This document shows positions 1 through 9,084 of a stretch of 64,000 nt of DNA, piece by piece. The DNA lies in the NCBI RefSeq assembly GCF_900100965.1, contig NZ_FMUJ01000005.1:62001-126000 (forward strand). The letters run 5' to 3'. The notes beneath the pieces were generated by a model. It saw only the letters and a list, made by a program, of their open reading frames with translations. It had not been told where the DNA came from and did not search any database. The position numbers and the translations under genes are program-made. Position 1 is the stretch's first letter. Every line of letters starts with the position of its first letter. This DNA is from Variovorax sp. EL159 (GTDB lineage: Bacteria; Pseudomonadota; Gammaproteobacteria; Burkholderiales; Burkholderiaceae_C).

Positions 1-84
1 GGCCAGGTGAGTCACGAAGACCTGGCACGACGCGATCCGCATTTCACTGCGGCCTACGACGCGCTGCACCCGAATAACAGCTGA
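1..84 (+). CDS. C-terminal end of an unidentified protein
   Basis: An open frame runs from the first base to a TGA at 82-84 and gives 27 residues ending in HPNNS. It stops 13 bases before the next gene, whose ribosome binding site (GAAGGAGA) begins right after this stop, so the two are probably co-transcribed. The tail is too short to assign to a family. Because a maleate isomerase follows two genes later, it might belong to a nicotinate or pyridine degradation cluster, but that is inference. Confidence 0.5.
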   Translation, partial: GQVSHEDLARRDPHFTAAYDALHPNNS

Positions 85-97
85 AGGAGACATCACC

Positions 98-1084
98 ATG
101 AGCCCGTTGTTTCGCGCCCGTTCGCTGGGTGCCAGCCTGCTGTGCTTGGCTGCCATCATGAGTACTCCTGCGTTCGCGCAGGTCTTCCCGGCCAAGCCGG
201 TGCGTGCCGTCATGCCGTATTCGGCCGGTAGCGGGCCCGACGCGGTGATGCGCAACGTCGGCGACAAGCTGGGCCGCGAATGGGGGCAGCAGGTCTTGGT
301 AGACAACAAGCCCGGAGCCAACAGCTGGCTCGCGCTCGGCGAGGTCAAGCGTGCAGCCCCGGATGGTCATACGCTTCTCGTAGTCGATGCGATGCCGATG
401 ACTCTGCAGCCGCATCTGTACAAGCAACTGCCCTTCGATCCAGTCAAGGATTTCGAGCCCGTCGCGGGGATGTACTCCACCAATTTCTTCATCGTAGTCG
501 GCGCCAACTCTCCGTGGAAGAACCTGTCAGATCTAATGGCAGCCGCGAAGGCAAAGAAGGGGCAGGTCAGCTATGGAAGCTGGGGCGTTGGCAGTCCGGC
601 TCATGTGGGCACCGCACAGCTGGAGGGTGCGACCGGTTTGCAGATGATGCATGTCCCTTTCAAAGAGCTGCCGCAGCTCTACACGGCTGTCGCGACCGGG
701 GATGTCGACTGGGCCTTTGGTACCGCGGCGACAGTGGATGCGCTGTACCGTGCCAGAAAGCTCAGGCTGCTGGCTTATGCAGCCCCTAAACGGTTGGCAG
801 GCTATGAGGACATTCCCACTGTGGTTGAAGCTGGCGGGCCAGCGGGTTTCGAACTACGTACCTGGGTCGCGCTCTATGCGCCGAGGGGCACACCAAAGCC
901 GGTGATTGACCGCATAGGCGACAGCATGGCTAGAACATTGACGAACCCCGAGGTGCGTGCGCGCTTTGCCGGCTTCGGCTTTGAACCGTGGAGTGCGTCG
1001 CCCTCGGAAATCGCCCGCGTCGCTGCCGCAGATACCCGGCGCTTCGCTGAGGTAGTCAAGCGCGCCAGCATTTCATTGGACTAA
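98..1084 (+). CDS. Bug/TctC-family tripartite tricarboxylate transporter substrate-binding protein
   Basis: This is a 328-residue periplasmic solute receptor. A signal peptide ends near residue 27 (STPAFA-Q), followed by the family start (FPAKPVRAVMPYSAGSGPD). Later motifs include PGANSWLA, the VSYGSWGVGSPAHVG segment (normally YAS.G.GS..H), and MMHVPFKEL. Bug proteins bind carboxylates or other small polar ligands and are very abundant in Burkholderiales, often without a dedicated permease nearby, as here. A good Shine-Dalgarno (GGAGA) precedes the ATG. The maleate isomerase begins 12 bases downstream, which suggests a dicarboxylate or pyridine-derived ligand; the ligand is not proven. Confidence 0.93.
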   Translation: MSPLFRARSLGASLLCLAAIMSTPAFAQVFPAKPVRAVMPYSAGSGPDAVMRNVGDKLGREWGQQVLVDNKPGANSWLALGEVKRAAPDGHTLLVVDAMPMTLQPHLYKQLPFDPVKDFEPVAGMYSTNFFIVVGANSPWKNLSDLMAAAKAKKGQVSYGSWGVGSPAHVGTAQLEGATGLQMMHVPFKELPQLYTAVATGDVDWAFGTAATVDALYRARKLRLLAYAAPKRLAGYEDIPTVVEAGGPAGFELRTWVALYAPRGTPKPVIDRIGDSMARTLTNPEVRARFAGFGFEPWSASPSEIARVAAADTRRFAEVVKRASISLD

Positions 1085-1096
1085 AGGATAGACATC

Positions 1097-1879
1097 ATGA
1101 GCAATCGTCCCTTCCGGATCGGGCAGATCGTGCCCAGTTCCAACATCACCATGGAGACCGAGGTGCCGGCTATGTTCCGGGCCCGCGAGGCGATTTGCCC
1201 CGAGCGTTTTACCTTCCATTCGAGCCGCATGCGCATGCATAAGGTGACGAAGGAAGAGCTTGAGGCGATGAACAGGGAGAGCTTGCGCTGTGCGGCCGAA
1301 CTCGCCGACGCCCGGGTCGACGTGATGAGCACCGCATGCCTGGTTGCCATCATGGCGATGGGACTGGGCTATCACCGCGAAACTGAGCGAGAGCTGACGC
1401 AAGTTGCTCGCGCGAATCAGTCTCTGGCGCCGGTGATGACCTCTGCCGGTGCGCTGGTCGAGGGGCTGAAGACACTGGGTGCAAAGCGCATTTCTTTGAT
1501 GGCGCCCTACATGCGGCCGTTGACAGATCTTGTCGTGAAGTACATCGAGAACGAAGGCATCGAGGTCGTCGATTCGGTCTGCTTCGAGATTCCCGATAAC
1601 CTTGAGGTTGGAATGCGTGACCCGATGAAGCTGATCGATGATGTCAAGCGGCTCGACACGACCGGTGTGGACGTGGTTGTCGCATCGGCGTGCGTTCAGA
1701 TGCCTTCCCTGCCGGCCATCCAGCGCATCGAGGACATGCTGGGCATTCGCACTGTCTCGACGGCCGTGTGCACGGTGCGTCGCATGCTGGATCATCTGGC
1801 CCTGGAACCAGTCGTACCTGGAGCCGGTGCTTTGTTGGCGGGCAGCCAGCAGCCTTTCGCACCGCGGCTTGTGGCCTGA
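1097..1879 (+). CDS. maiA: Maleate cis-trans isomerase
   Basis: A 260-residue member of the Asp/Glu racemase superfamily, converting maleate to fumarate without cofactor. The N-terminal signature RIGQIVPSSNITMETE and the blocks RFTFHSSRMRM, CLVAIMAMGLGYHRE, PVMTSAGALVE and ACVQMPSLPA match what I recall of MaiA/NicE. The two catalytic cysteines of the family are at Cys81 and Cys199. In nicotinate (nic) pathways this enzyme does the last step, from maleate to fumarate, and the synonym nicE applies there. It sits in a probable operon with the Bug gene upstream. The family assignment is firm; the pathway is inferred. Confidence 0.93.
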   Translation: MSNRPFRIGQIVPSSNITMETEVPAMFRAREAICPERFTFHSSRMRMHKVTKEELEAMNRESLRCAAELADARVDVMSTACLVAIMAMGLGYHRETERELTQVARANQSLAPVMTSAGALVEGLKTLGAKRISLMAPYMRPLTDLVVKYIENEGIEVVDSVCFEIPDNLEVGMRDPMKLIDDVKRLDTTGVDVVVASACVQMPSLPAIQRIEDMLGIRTVSTAVCTVRRMLDHLALEPVVPGAGALLAGSQQPFAPRLVA

Positions 1880-1918
1880 TTCGCCTGTTCTGACCCCGAC
1901 TGGGCGCTGAAGCACGCG

Positions 1919-2821
1919 ATGCTGGATCTCAACGACTTTCGTTACTTCGTTCGCATCGTGGAGAGTGGTGGGCTCACCGCCGCTAGTCGCAGGATGAACG
2001 TGCCGAAATCGACGGTCAGCTATCGCTTGCAGCAACTCGAGACTTCGCTCGGCGTCCGACTGATCAATCGGACATCGCGCAGCCAGAGCATGACCGAGGC
2101 GGGGGAGTTGTTCTATCGGCATGCAGTCGCCACACTCGAGCGGGCTGACCTTGCCGAGAGCTCCGTTCGCGAACGGCTGGCAGAGCCTAGCGGCACCATT
2201 CGCTTTACGACCGCCGTGGCGACATCGTTGTTCGTGATGCGATACGTGCTGCCTGCCTTCCTCAGGCGCTATCCCAAGGTGCGTGTGATCCAGCACACCA
2301 GTGACGAGCCTGCTGATATAGGAGGTGGGAGCTTCGATCTCGCCATACGCGCGCATACAGGGCCGCTGTCGGATTCGACGCTGGTGTCGCGCGTACTTGC
2401 GCCGGCGCCCTGGTTCCTCTTTGCTGCGCCGGAATACCTGGCACAGCGCGGTGAACCTGTCTCTCCCGAGGATCTGACCAGTCACGACACCTTGGCCATG
2501 CTGCATCGTGACCGGCCGATGGCCTGGAAGCTCAGGCATCCGACGCATGGGGAGTTCATTGCGCCGCTCGAGCCACGCGTTGGTGGAAACGATCTTCTGA
2601 TGCTCATGCAGGCGGCGCGCGAGGGCTTAGGCATTGCAGCCCTTCCCGGATATGTCTGCCGGGAGGACGCCGAGACCGGAAAGCTCCGACAGATTCTGCC
2701 CGACTGGCGAGCTGGCGAGGCCAGCATCACCGCGGTCACACCGCATCGGAACGGCATGCTTCCTTCTGTTCGCGTCTTTCTCGACTTCTTGATTGAAGAG
2801 GTCCCCAAGATAGTCTATTGA
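1919..2821 (+). CDS. LysR-family transcriptional regulator
   Basis: A 300-residue LysR-type regulator. The N-terminal winged helix-turn-helix (LNDFRYFVRIVESGGLTAAS, then RMNVPKSTVSYRLQQLE) is followed by the linker helix and an effector-binding domain. It lies on the same strand 39 bases after the maleate isomerase, with no divergent partner, so it could be co-transcribed with that gene or control it from within the cluster. The ATG has no strong Shine-Dalgarno. The effector cannot be deduced. The gene ends 15 bases from the stop of the convergent amidohydrolase gene. Confidence 0.92.
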   Translation: MLDLNDFRYFVRIVESGGLTAASRRMNVPKSTVSYRLQQLETSLGVRLINRTSRSQSMTEAGELFYRHAVATLERADLAESSVRERLAEPSGTIRFTTAVATSLFVMRYVLPAFLRRYPKVRVIQHTSDEPADIGGGSFDLAIRAHTGPLSDSTLVSRVLAPAPWFLFAAPEYLAQRGEPVSPEDLTSHDTLAMLHRDRPMAWKLRHPTHGEFIAPLEPRVGGNDLLMLMQAAREGLGIAALPGYVCREDAETGKLRQILPDWRAGEASITAVTPHRNGMLPSVRVFLDFLIEEVPKIVY

Positions 2822-2836
2822 CGGTCGCTGCCTGCG

Positions 2837-3835
2837 TCAGCCCGATTGAGCACCCGACTTGGCGCGATCATTCACAGCAAGTGCGCCGTGCTTGGGAGCC
2901 AGCCTAGGAAAGAGTACTCGCGCATTGCCATGGTTGATAGCGGTACGTTCCGCAGTCGAAAGTCCGTCATACACGTCGAGTTTTGCAGTGAAGCCCGCGG
3001 CGATCTCCTTGGAGACGTAAGGGAAGTCGCTGCCAAAGAGGATCCGATTGCTCTCAGTAAATGCTCTCAACCCTGCGAGGGCCGGATGGCCCGAAGACAA
3101 CGCGGTGTCGAAGTAAAAGCGTTGAAACTTCGACAGTATCTCCGTGGGGCTCGCGGCATCCGGGCGGAACACACGGGCGAGCTCAGCAAAGCGATGCGAG
3201 GCATAGGGCAGAAATCCTCCTGCATGAGCAAGGATGATCTTGACGTTCGGGCGGCGATCCAGGGTACCGTTCAATGTGAGTTGCACGGCTGTGCGCGTCG
3301 TGTCGAACGGATAGTCTGCCAGTGGACCTGCAACGCCTTGAGCCGTTGGAAGCGGCGGCTGCCCTGGGTGGACAAAGACCACAGCTTGGCGGCGGTCGAG
3401 TTCGGCCCACAAGGGTTCGAAGGCTGCATCCCCAAGGTACTTGCCGGCGTAGTTGGCAAGAAGGATGACGCCATCGGCGTGTAGGACATCGAGCGAATGC
3501 GTCAGCTCCTGGAGTGCCCCGTCGACATCGGGCAGTGGCAGCGTTGCAAAGTTGCCAAACCGATCCGGCCGCTTGGCGACCAGGTCCGCGGTGTACTCGT
3601 TGACACGGCGAGCCATTTCGCGGCGCTGGCTTTTGTACCATTTGACGACGCTTGGTGCGGTCAGAGACAGGATGCCGGTGGCGATTTCCTGCGAGTCCAT
3701 GAAGGCGATGGCACTCTCCGGCGTCCATTGCGGAACCATCGTGCCTGAAGGGTCCCCGCCGTGATCGGGCAGGGCCTTGGCCCAGAAGGGCGGAACTACA
3801 TGTTGGTGTACGTCGATACGAGCTGCAGTGCTCAT
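2837..3835 (-). CDS. Amidohydrolase family protein (ACMSD / resorcylate-decarboxylase type)
   Basis: A 332-residue metal-dependent TIM-barrel hydrolase of the amidohydrolase-2 group, which includes aminocarboxymuconate-semialdehyde and gamma-resorcylate decarboxylases. Metal-ligand motifs are visible: RIDVHQHVVPP at the N-terminus (HxH type), FVHPGQPP, IILAHAGGFLPY, and FGSDFPYV with the conserved Asp. I chose the internal ATG at 3835 because GAGGAAAG lies just upstream; an in-frame start 15 codons earlier has less support. It is the last gene of a minus-strand unit with an aldehyde dehydrogenase and a GMC oxidoreductase, so decarboxylation or hydrolysis of the acid formed upstream is a reasonable guess. 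Confidence 0.9.
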   Translation of the reverse strand: MSTAARIDVHQHVVPPFWAKALPDHGGDPSGTMVPQWTPESAIAFMDSQEIATGILSLTAPSVVKWYKSQRREMARRVNEYTADLVAKRPDRFGNFATLPLPDVDGALQELTHSLDVLHADGVILLANYAGKYLGDAAFEPLWAELDRRQAVVFVHPGQPPLPTAQGVAGPLADYPFDTTRTAVQLTLNGTLDRRPNVKIILAHAGGFLPYASHRFAELARVFRPDAASPTEILSKFQRFYFDTALSSGHPALAGLRAFTESNRILFGSDFPYVSKEIAAGFTAKLDVYDGLSTAERTAINHGNARVLFPRLAPKHGALAVNDRAKSGAQSG

Positions 3836-3905
3836 GATTCTTTCCTCGATCAATGAATGCGATGGGGAAGCAAGCGACACCTGGTGCCGCTTGCAGGACT
3901 GAAGC

Positions 3906-5378
3906 TCAGAACGGGTAATTCGGAAGCTGTGCGTGCGTTGTCACCCACTGCCATTCGCTGAACTGGTCAGCGTTGGCGAGCGTGCTGTGGCCGAACCCGT
4001 TTCCGGAAATACCAAAACCCCCGATCGGACCGTAGACGCCGTGGACCACGGTCTGGTCATTGATGTGCACCACGCCAGAGCGAATGCCGTCGGCAATGCG
4101 TTGTGCTCTCGCGAGATCGGAAGAGGCAACGGCCGCGGAGAGCCCGTAGGCTGTCGTGTTGGCGAGAACGATCGCTTCCTCGTCGGTCTTGAAGGTGGTG
4201 ATCGCGGCGACTGGGCCGAAGATTTCTTCGTCGAATGCTGCCATTCCAGGCAACACGCCGGTGATGACCGTCGGCTCGAAGAACAACCCGTTGCGTTCAC
4301 CACCAACCAGTACTTTGGCACCCTTGGCAGCAGTCTCTGCAACGATGCGGTCGACATTCTTTGCCTGGCGTTCGTTGACGATGGGGCCGATCTGTACCCT
4401 CTCATCGATCGGATTTCCGACAATCAGCGCCTTCGCCTTCCTGACCAGTGCTTGTGCATAAGCATCGGCGATGCTTTCGTGAACGATGTGACGACCCGTT
4501 GTCAGGCAAATTTGCCCCTGGTGGAAGAATGAGCCCCAAGCGCCCGCACTTGCTGCAGCTTCGATATCTACATCGTCTGTCACGACGTACGGATTGTTGC
4601 CGCCAAGCTCGAGCGACACGCGCTTGAGCATTCCGCTTGCCACAGAGCCAACAGTTCGTCCGACACGGGTCGAACCGGTAAAGCTGAGCATGTCGACGAG
4701 TGGCTCCTTGACAAGGGCTTCGCCCGTCTCCGCCGCGCCAGGCAGCATGTGAAAGAGTCCCTCAGGCAAGCCAGCTTCCTCAAGCAGGCGCGCGAAGACG
4801 ACGCCGCCAACAATCCCGGTTTGCACGTCGGGTTTCAGGATCACCGCGTTGCCCATTGCCAGTGCTGGACCGATGGCGCGTGCCCCGAGAATGAGCGGCG
4901 AGTTCCAGGGGGTGATGATGCCTATGACGCCCAATGGAGTTCGCCGAGCGATGCTTTGAAACCCCGCTTCCAGCGTCGCGGTCAGAACGCCCAGTGGCTG
5001 GCTTCCCAGAGCAGCGGCTTCGAGAAACTCGCGAGCAGTCATCTGCACTTCCCACTGCGCTTTAGCTTTGATCGAGCCGGTTTCCCGAACGAGCTGCTCG
5101 GCGATCTCGTCGGCATGCAGCAGCATCAGGCGAGAGAACTCTCGCATGACATCGCCGCGCTTGGGGCCTGGCAACTTGGCCCAGTGCTTTTGGGCGAGGT
5201 GTGCGCTGACCGCTGCCAAGGAAACATCCGCAGGAGAGGCGATGCCCACCTCTCCCAGCTTCTCGCCCGTTGCTTTCTCTGTTACGTCGGCAATTCCGGC
5301 GCCTGGATCTTTCCAGCTGTTGCTATAGATCTTGGCGCGCCATGCTGGGTTCGAGGTCAGCAGGTTTGTGTTCGTCAT
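3906..5378 (-). CDS. Aldehyde dehydrogenase (benzaldehyde/vanillin dehydrogenase-like)
   Basis: A 490-residue NAD(P)-dependent aldehyde dehydrogenase. Key motifs are TPWNSPLILG in the Rossmann part, SFTGSTRVGRTVG, the general-base region SLELGGNNP, and the catalytic cysteine in FHQGQICLTTGR. The HQGQIC form is typical of aromatic aldehyde dehydrogenases, so oxidation of an aryl or related aldehyde to the acid is likely; substrate is inferred. It lies between the GMC oxidoreductase gene (50 bases upstream) and the amidohydrolase gene (70 bases downstream), all on the minus strand, as expected for consecutive steps. Confidence 0.93.
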   Translation of the reverse strand: MTNTNLLTSNPAWRAKIYSNSWKDPGAGIADVTEKATGEKLGEVGIASPADVSLAAVSAHLAQKHWAKLPGPKRGDVMREFSRLMLLHADEIAEQLVRETGSIKAKAQWEVQMTAREFLEAAALGSQPLGVLTATLEAGFQSIARRTPLGVIGIITPWNSPLILGARAIGPALAMGNAVILKPDVQTGIVGGVVFARLLEEAGLPEGLFHMLPGAAETGEALVKEPLVDMLSFTGSTRVGRTVGSVASGMLKRVSLELGGNNPYVVTDDVDIEAAASAGAWGSFFHQGQICLTTGRHIVHESIADAYAQALVRKAKALIVGNPIDERVQIGPIVNERQAKNVDRIVAETAAKGAKVLVGGERNGLFFEPTVITGVLPGMAAFDEEIFGPVAAITTFKTDEEAIVLANTTAYGLSAAVASSDLARAQRIADGIRSGVVHINDQTVVHGVYGPIGGFGISGNGFGHSTLANADQFSEWQWVTTHAQLPNYPF

Positions 5379-5428
5379 TTCAATACTCCGTTAACTGATT
5401 TCGGTTCTGTCGAAGGAAGGCGAGATGC

Positions 5429-7042
5429 CTACGAGAAAATCTTTGCAGCAATGCGTTCGGCCACCATGATGGTTGTCACATTCGTCGCGACCGACGGGAT
5501 GTCGGGAAGGATCGATGCATCCACTACGCGCAGTCCTTCGACACCTTTCACCTTGCCCCATGCATCGACCACTGCGGTCGGGTCCGAAGCCGTTCCCATC
5601 GGAACCGTGGAGGTTGGATGCAGGTAGGCGGCGACGGTCGAGACGATGTTGGTGCGCAGGGACTTCTCGTCATCCACTGCACTGCCTGGGCTCATCTCGT
5701 GATCGACAAAATCCGAGAACGGGGCCGCCCTCCCGATCTGTCGGGAAAGCATTACGGCTTCAACCATCCGGTCGAGATCGTTCTTGTCTGCAAAGAAGTT
5801 GTAGTGAATACGAGGTGCGGCGCGCGGATCTCGACTTGCAAGCCGGAACTGCCCGACGGACTTCGGTAGAGTCACCGCAGCAGCGAGCACGATGGCACCA
5901 CCAGTCGGGCTTGCCTTCGGGTCGATGAAATGCGTACCCGAGACATGCAGATCCAGTTCGTTCGCCTTCGCACTGTTAGAGCGAGTCCAGACGATGGCGC
6001 CTGCAGCAGGATCCATCTGATTCACCTCCCGCTTCAGCGCATAGACGTTGTAGTAGAAAGGATGGTCCTGGAGGCGGTCGCCCACCGGGAGGTCGACAAG
6101 CGGTTGAATGCCAAGCTCCGACAGATGACTGGATGGCCCAATTCCCGATCGCATCAGGATTGCAGGGCTACCAAATGCACCTGCGGCGAGCACGACCTCG
6201 CCCGCAAGGATGACCTTGCCGTCGGCGAGCCTGACGCCAGTGGCGCGATGGCCTTGGAATACCACCGCGTCCACCTCGGCGTCAGCATGGATCGTGAGAT
6301 TGCGGCGGGCCCGAACGGATGCCGTGAGATAGACCATCCCGGTGTTCATCCGCACGCCGTCCACGACATTGAGCGGGTAGGGGCCGACGCCGTGCTGGTT
6401 GGCCCCATTGAAATCGGTTACACGTGAAAGTCCGATTGCCTCGGAGGCATCGACAAAGGCGCGCATGGACACGGTGTTTTCCTGTCCGGTTCTTTGACGA
6501 ATGGGAAATGGGCCGCCTCGACCGTGCCAGGCGTCATCGCCGCTCGGCGTGTTCTCCATGGCCTTGTAAGAGGCGAGCACCTCTTTCCATGACCAACCCT
6601 CGATGCCTCGATCGGCCCAGCGGGCAAAGTCGGTAGCGCGCGCGCGCATGGCCACAGTGCCGTTGACCGCCGAGCTGCCGCCGATCACGCGGCCGCGCGG
6701 CACAGGGACGTTGTGCCCGAGCAGGGCTGCATCCTGCGTGCTGTAGTTCCAGTCGAATGCCGGTGAGCCTGCAACGATGTTGGCGTTCTTAAGCACAGGC
6801 GGGTAGCTGCCGGGCGCGAAGTTCGGTCCTGCCTCGATCAATAGCACTTGCCGACTGTGGTCCTCGCTCAGACGCGACGCGAGAACCGCTCCTGCGGAGC
6901 CGCCGCCGACAATCACCACGTCGAAGCTCTTGGTCGTCTTTTTCTTCTGGGTGCGGCTCAAGTTGCTTGGATTTGCTCCTGCCATCAGCGTCACCGCGGA
7001 GGCGGCTCCTGCGACGAGAACACTGCGTCTGGATGTCTTCAT
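5429..7042 (-). CDS. GMC-family FAD-dependent oxidoreductase with Tat-like leader
   Basis: A 537-residue glucose-methanol-choline oxidoreductase. The FAD-binding motif DVVIVGGGSAGAVLASRL lies near residue 40, RGRVIGGSSAVNG is the first GMC signature, and the C-terminus carries the catalytic His in YLHPTSTVPMG and the ASILPDIPSVATN segment. The N-terminus TSRRSVLVAG followed by a hydrophobic stretch resembles a twin-arginine signal, which suggests export. The start at 7042 is preferred because GGAAGAG precedes it; a longer frame opens at 7150. It is first in the operon and probably oxidises an alcohol to the aldehyde used by the next gene. Confidence 0.92.
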   Translation of the reverse strand: MKTSRRSVLVAGAASAVTLMAGANPSNLSRTQKKKTTKSFDVVIVGGGSAGAVLASRLSEDHSRQVLLIEAGPNFAPGSYPPVLKNANIVAGSPAFDWNYSTQDAALLGHNVPVPRGRVIGGSSAVNGTVAMRARATDFARWADRGIEGWSWKEVLASYKAMENTPSGDDAWHGRGGPFPIRQRTGQENTVSMRAFVDASEAIGLSRVTDFNGANQHGVGPYPLNVVDGVRMNTGMVYLTASVRARRNLTIHADAEVDAVVFQGHRATGVRLADGKVILAGEVVLAAGAFGSPAILMRSGIGPSSHLSELGIQPLVDLPVGDRLQDHPFYYNVYALKREVNQMDPAAGAIVWTRSNSAKANELDLHVSGTHFIDPKASPTGGAIVLAAAVTLPKSVGQFRLASRDPRAAPRIHYNFFADKNDLDRMVEAVMLSRQIGRAAPFSDFVDHEMSPGSAVDDEKSLRTNIVSTVAAYLHPTSTVPMGTASDPTAVVDAWGKVKGVEGLRVVDASILPDIPSVATNVTTIMVAERIAAKIFS

Positions 7043-7332
7043 GATCTGCTCTTCCTTTGAAAGCTGAGGCGCTGATATGCGCTCGGTTAACTGGTCGATC
7101 GGGTGACCGGCCTTCGAGTCAAAGTTAAGCCTGGAGCAGATAGCCAACAAGATGGTTGACTAGGAAGTTGGGTCCAATGGATCGGACGTTTACTCCGGAT
7201 CTCAGATGCCAGACGTGTGGTCCGAGGGGGCAGCGATCCGAGGAGTACGAACGAGAAACCGGGTCATTCCCCGTTGGTTTTCAACGCCCTCCTAGGAAGA
7301 CGCGGATTTGTCGATGGATCCCGGTGTAGCTG

Positions 7333-7746
7333 ATGCATGCAATGAGAGGACGGATTTCTCAGGGCCTGTCGTCTGAAGCTAGAGATGCACTAGGAGCCTG
7401 GCAACGCCACCGCGTCGAGCAGAGGCCTTCATCGAGCGTGCTGGCGATTCAATCCCGCGCAAATGAGGCCTCAGGCGATGGCCTCGTCGCTGTTCATGAA
7501 CTGGGTCAACACGTGACGACCCGTAATGCATTAGCTGGGGTAATTTCCGGGATGGGGGTATCGGTCGTTCTGGAAGCGGTTACGAAGCCGAATACCGCCG
7601 AGGCTCACTACAACGGCATTGAGGGTCTAAATGAGACCGTAGAGATTGCTTTGACCCGGTTGTGCGAAAGCGTCAATGAAGTGCTGGGAAGTCTTGTTCA
7701 GATTGCGGCGAGAGCCACAAAATTGCGCGTACCAGCGCAAGCATGA
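7333..7746 (+). pseudogene. Possible remnant of a LysR regulator (C-terminal part only)
   Basis: This open frame of 137 codons has no start context, and its first half matches nothing. Its second half resembles the end of a LysR effector domain: the GMGVSVVLEAV segment corresponds to the usual G.GV.L.PE.V, and the spacing to VEIALTRL and VNEVLGSLVQIA mirrors the usual VELALAWR...SPVLRRFLE ending. No helix-turn-helix is found upstream in any plus-strand frame. It would be the divergent regulator expected upstream of the GMC operon, now decayed. A chance frame remains possible. Confidence 0.35.
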
Positions 7747-7797
7747 CGCTTGGCAATGTCGTGTCGACTGCGTGAGCGGGCCGTGGTAGCTCGTGAG

Positions 7798-8757
7798 TCA
7801 CGAGGCACTGGACGACGATCTGCGTGTCTGACGGGGCGTCTCCCCGTATCGTTGCATATAGATTTCCGAAAAGTGACCCGGGTGACTGAATCCATGACGA
7901 TGGGCAATGGCTGCAATGCTCAAGTGGCGCTCATCGACAAGGTCCTTGCGCACTTTTGAAAGTCGGGCGTGCCGCGCGTAGACGGAAGGAGAGGTCTGGC
8001 GGAATGAGCGAAATCCGTCGAACAGTGCGCGAACGCTGACACCGACGTGCGCTGCGATCTCTTCGGTCGTTAACGCGCGGTTGAGATTTGCTTGGATGAA
8101 CTCTTCGGCTTTTCTGACATGGCGCGGAGCGGTGGAGGCAGGCGACCTTAGATTTTCGCGATATGCATTGGGCTGCGTCAGAAGCAACGTCGACAAGACC
8201 ATGCTCTCGATCGCCTGAAGGGTGGGGACAGGGAAAGTGGCAGATGGATCACGTTGCATCGCATCCAGCGCCGCCACCACCGGCGAAAAGGCGGACCATG
8301 TATCGGAACCCTGCGAAATACAGGGCGCGAAAGAAAAGTCCTGCTCGGGGCGAAAGCCCAATGTGCGCTCTGCGTAGTCTCGCAGCGTGGACATCTTGAT
8401 GCGCAGAACCAGCATGTCGATGTCGGGTCCGTACTGCACCGTCGATACACGGTTCACGTCGATCACAGCGTAGTGCGCCGAATCGAATGCTGTGTCGGTT
8501 TCTCCATGGCTCACCCGGCCCGTTCCGAGTCGAGGCATCTGCAGCAGGATCACGTCCGCGCGCTCCTCTGGTCGTACAACCACTTGGGTGCCGTACGACA
8601 GAGAACTCAGAGACATGCCCTTGCTGATGGATCGGATGGAAAACCGCAGCGTGAGCTTGTCGTCATGAGGAACGTGAATGTGATGCGGAGACCATTCGGT
8701 GCCCATGATCTGTACACCCTCGCTCAGTGAAGTGGTTCGATAGACACGCGGTAGCAC
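7798..8757 (-). CDS. AraC-family transcriptional regulator
   Basis: A 319-residue regulator with an N-terminal AraC-binding-like (cupin-type) domain and a C-terminal AraC double helix-turn-helix. The C-terminus shows RALTTEEIAAHVGVSVRALF and LSIAAIAHRHGFSHPGHFSE, typical of the two recognition modules. I place the start at the GTG at 8757, because a full AGGAGG lies five bases before it and the sensor domain begins there (VYRTTSLSEG). The frame extends upstream to 8985, but those residues look non-coding. It is divergent from the RidA gene and may control that cluster or the GMC operon. Confidence 0.88.
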   Translation of the reverse strand: MLPRVYRTTSLSEGVQIMGTEWSPHHIHVPHDDKLTLRFSIRSISKGMSLSSLSYGTQVVVRPEERADVILLQMPRLGTGRVSHGETDTAFDSAHYAVIDVNRVSTVQYGPDIDMLVLRIKMSTLRDYAERTLGFRPEQDFSFAPCISQGSDTWSAFSPVVAALDAMQRDPSATFPVPTLQAIESMVLSTLLLTQPNAYRENLRSPASTAPRHVRKAEEFIQANLNRALTTEEIAAHVGVSVRALFDGFRSFRQTSPSVYARHARLSKVRKDLVDERHLSIAAIAHRHGFSHPGHFSEIYMQRYGETPRQTRRSSSSAS

Positions 8758-9084
8758 AGCAACCTCCTGAACGCCGAAGAACCAGCCATTGGCAATGCGG
8801 AACTCCCAACACTGTAAGACCGTGACCAGGCTTGGTGCAAGCTGCAGATCCGGAGTTTGGAAACGAGCCGATTCGGGAGTCGTCGACGCTTGCTGGCGAA
8901 AAGTCCTGCCGGATTCTGGTCCGGATTGCCGGAAATCGGCATTTATGGAAGTGGCCAACCCTAGAGTCAAGTCCCCAGCAAGCATTGGGTCTGGCGCCTC
9001 TGCTGGCAGGGTCTGTGCGCCTCGATACGCAGGGGCGGATGAAGCCAGTCCATATCTGCGAGTTCAATCGACAGGAAAGCTCTC
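8758..9084. other. Divergent intergenic region between araC-type and RidA genes
   Basis: These 327 bases separate the AraC gene (minus) from the RidA gene (plus). No convincing coding sequence or palindrome stands out; the open frames present on both strands lack family features. It presumably holds the promoters of both genes and the AraC binding sites. Confidence 0.5.

Noticed and set aside
1073-2548. A 491-codon open frame on the minus strand
   Set aside because: It lies fully antisense to the maleate isomerase and LysR genes, which have clear family motifs; its translation is Arg/His-rich and shows no domain, as expected of a mirror frame in GC-rich DNA.
5390-7095. GTTAACTG sequences upstream of both the aldehyde dehydrogenase (5390) and GMC (7086) genes
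   Set aside because: Only eight or nine bases are shared and the flanks differ; not enough to call an operator.
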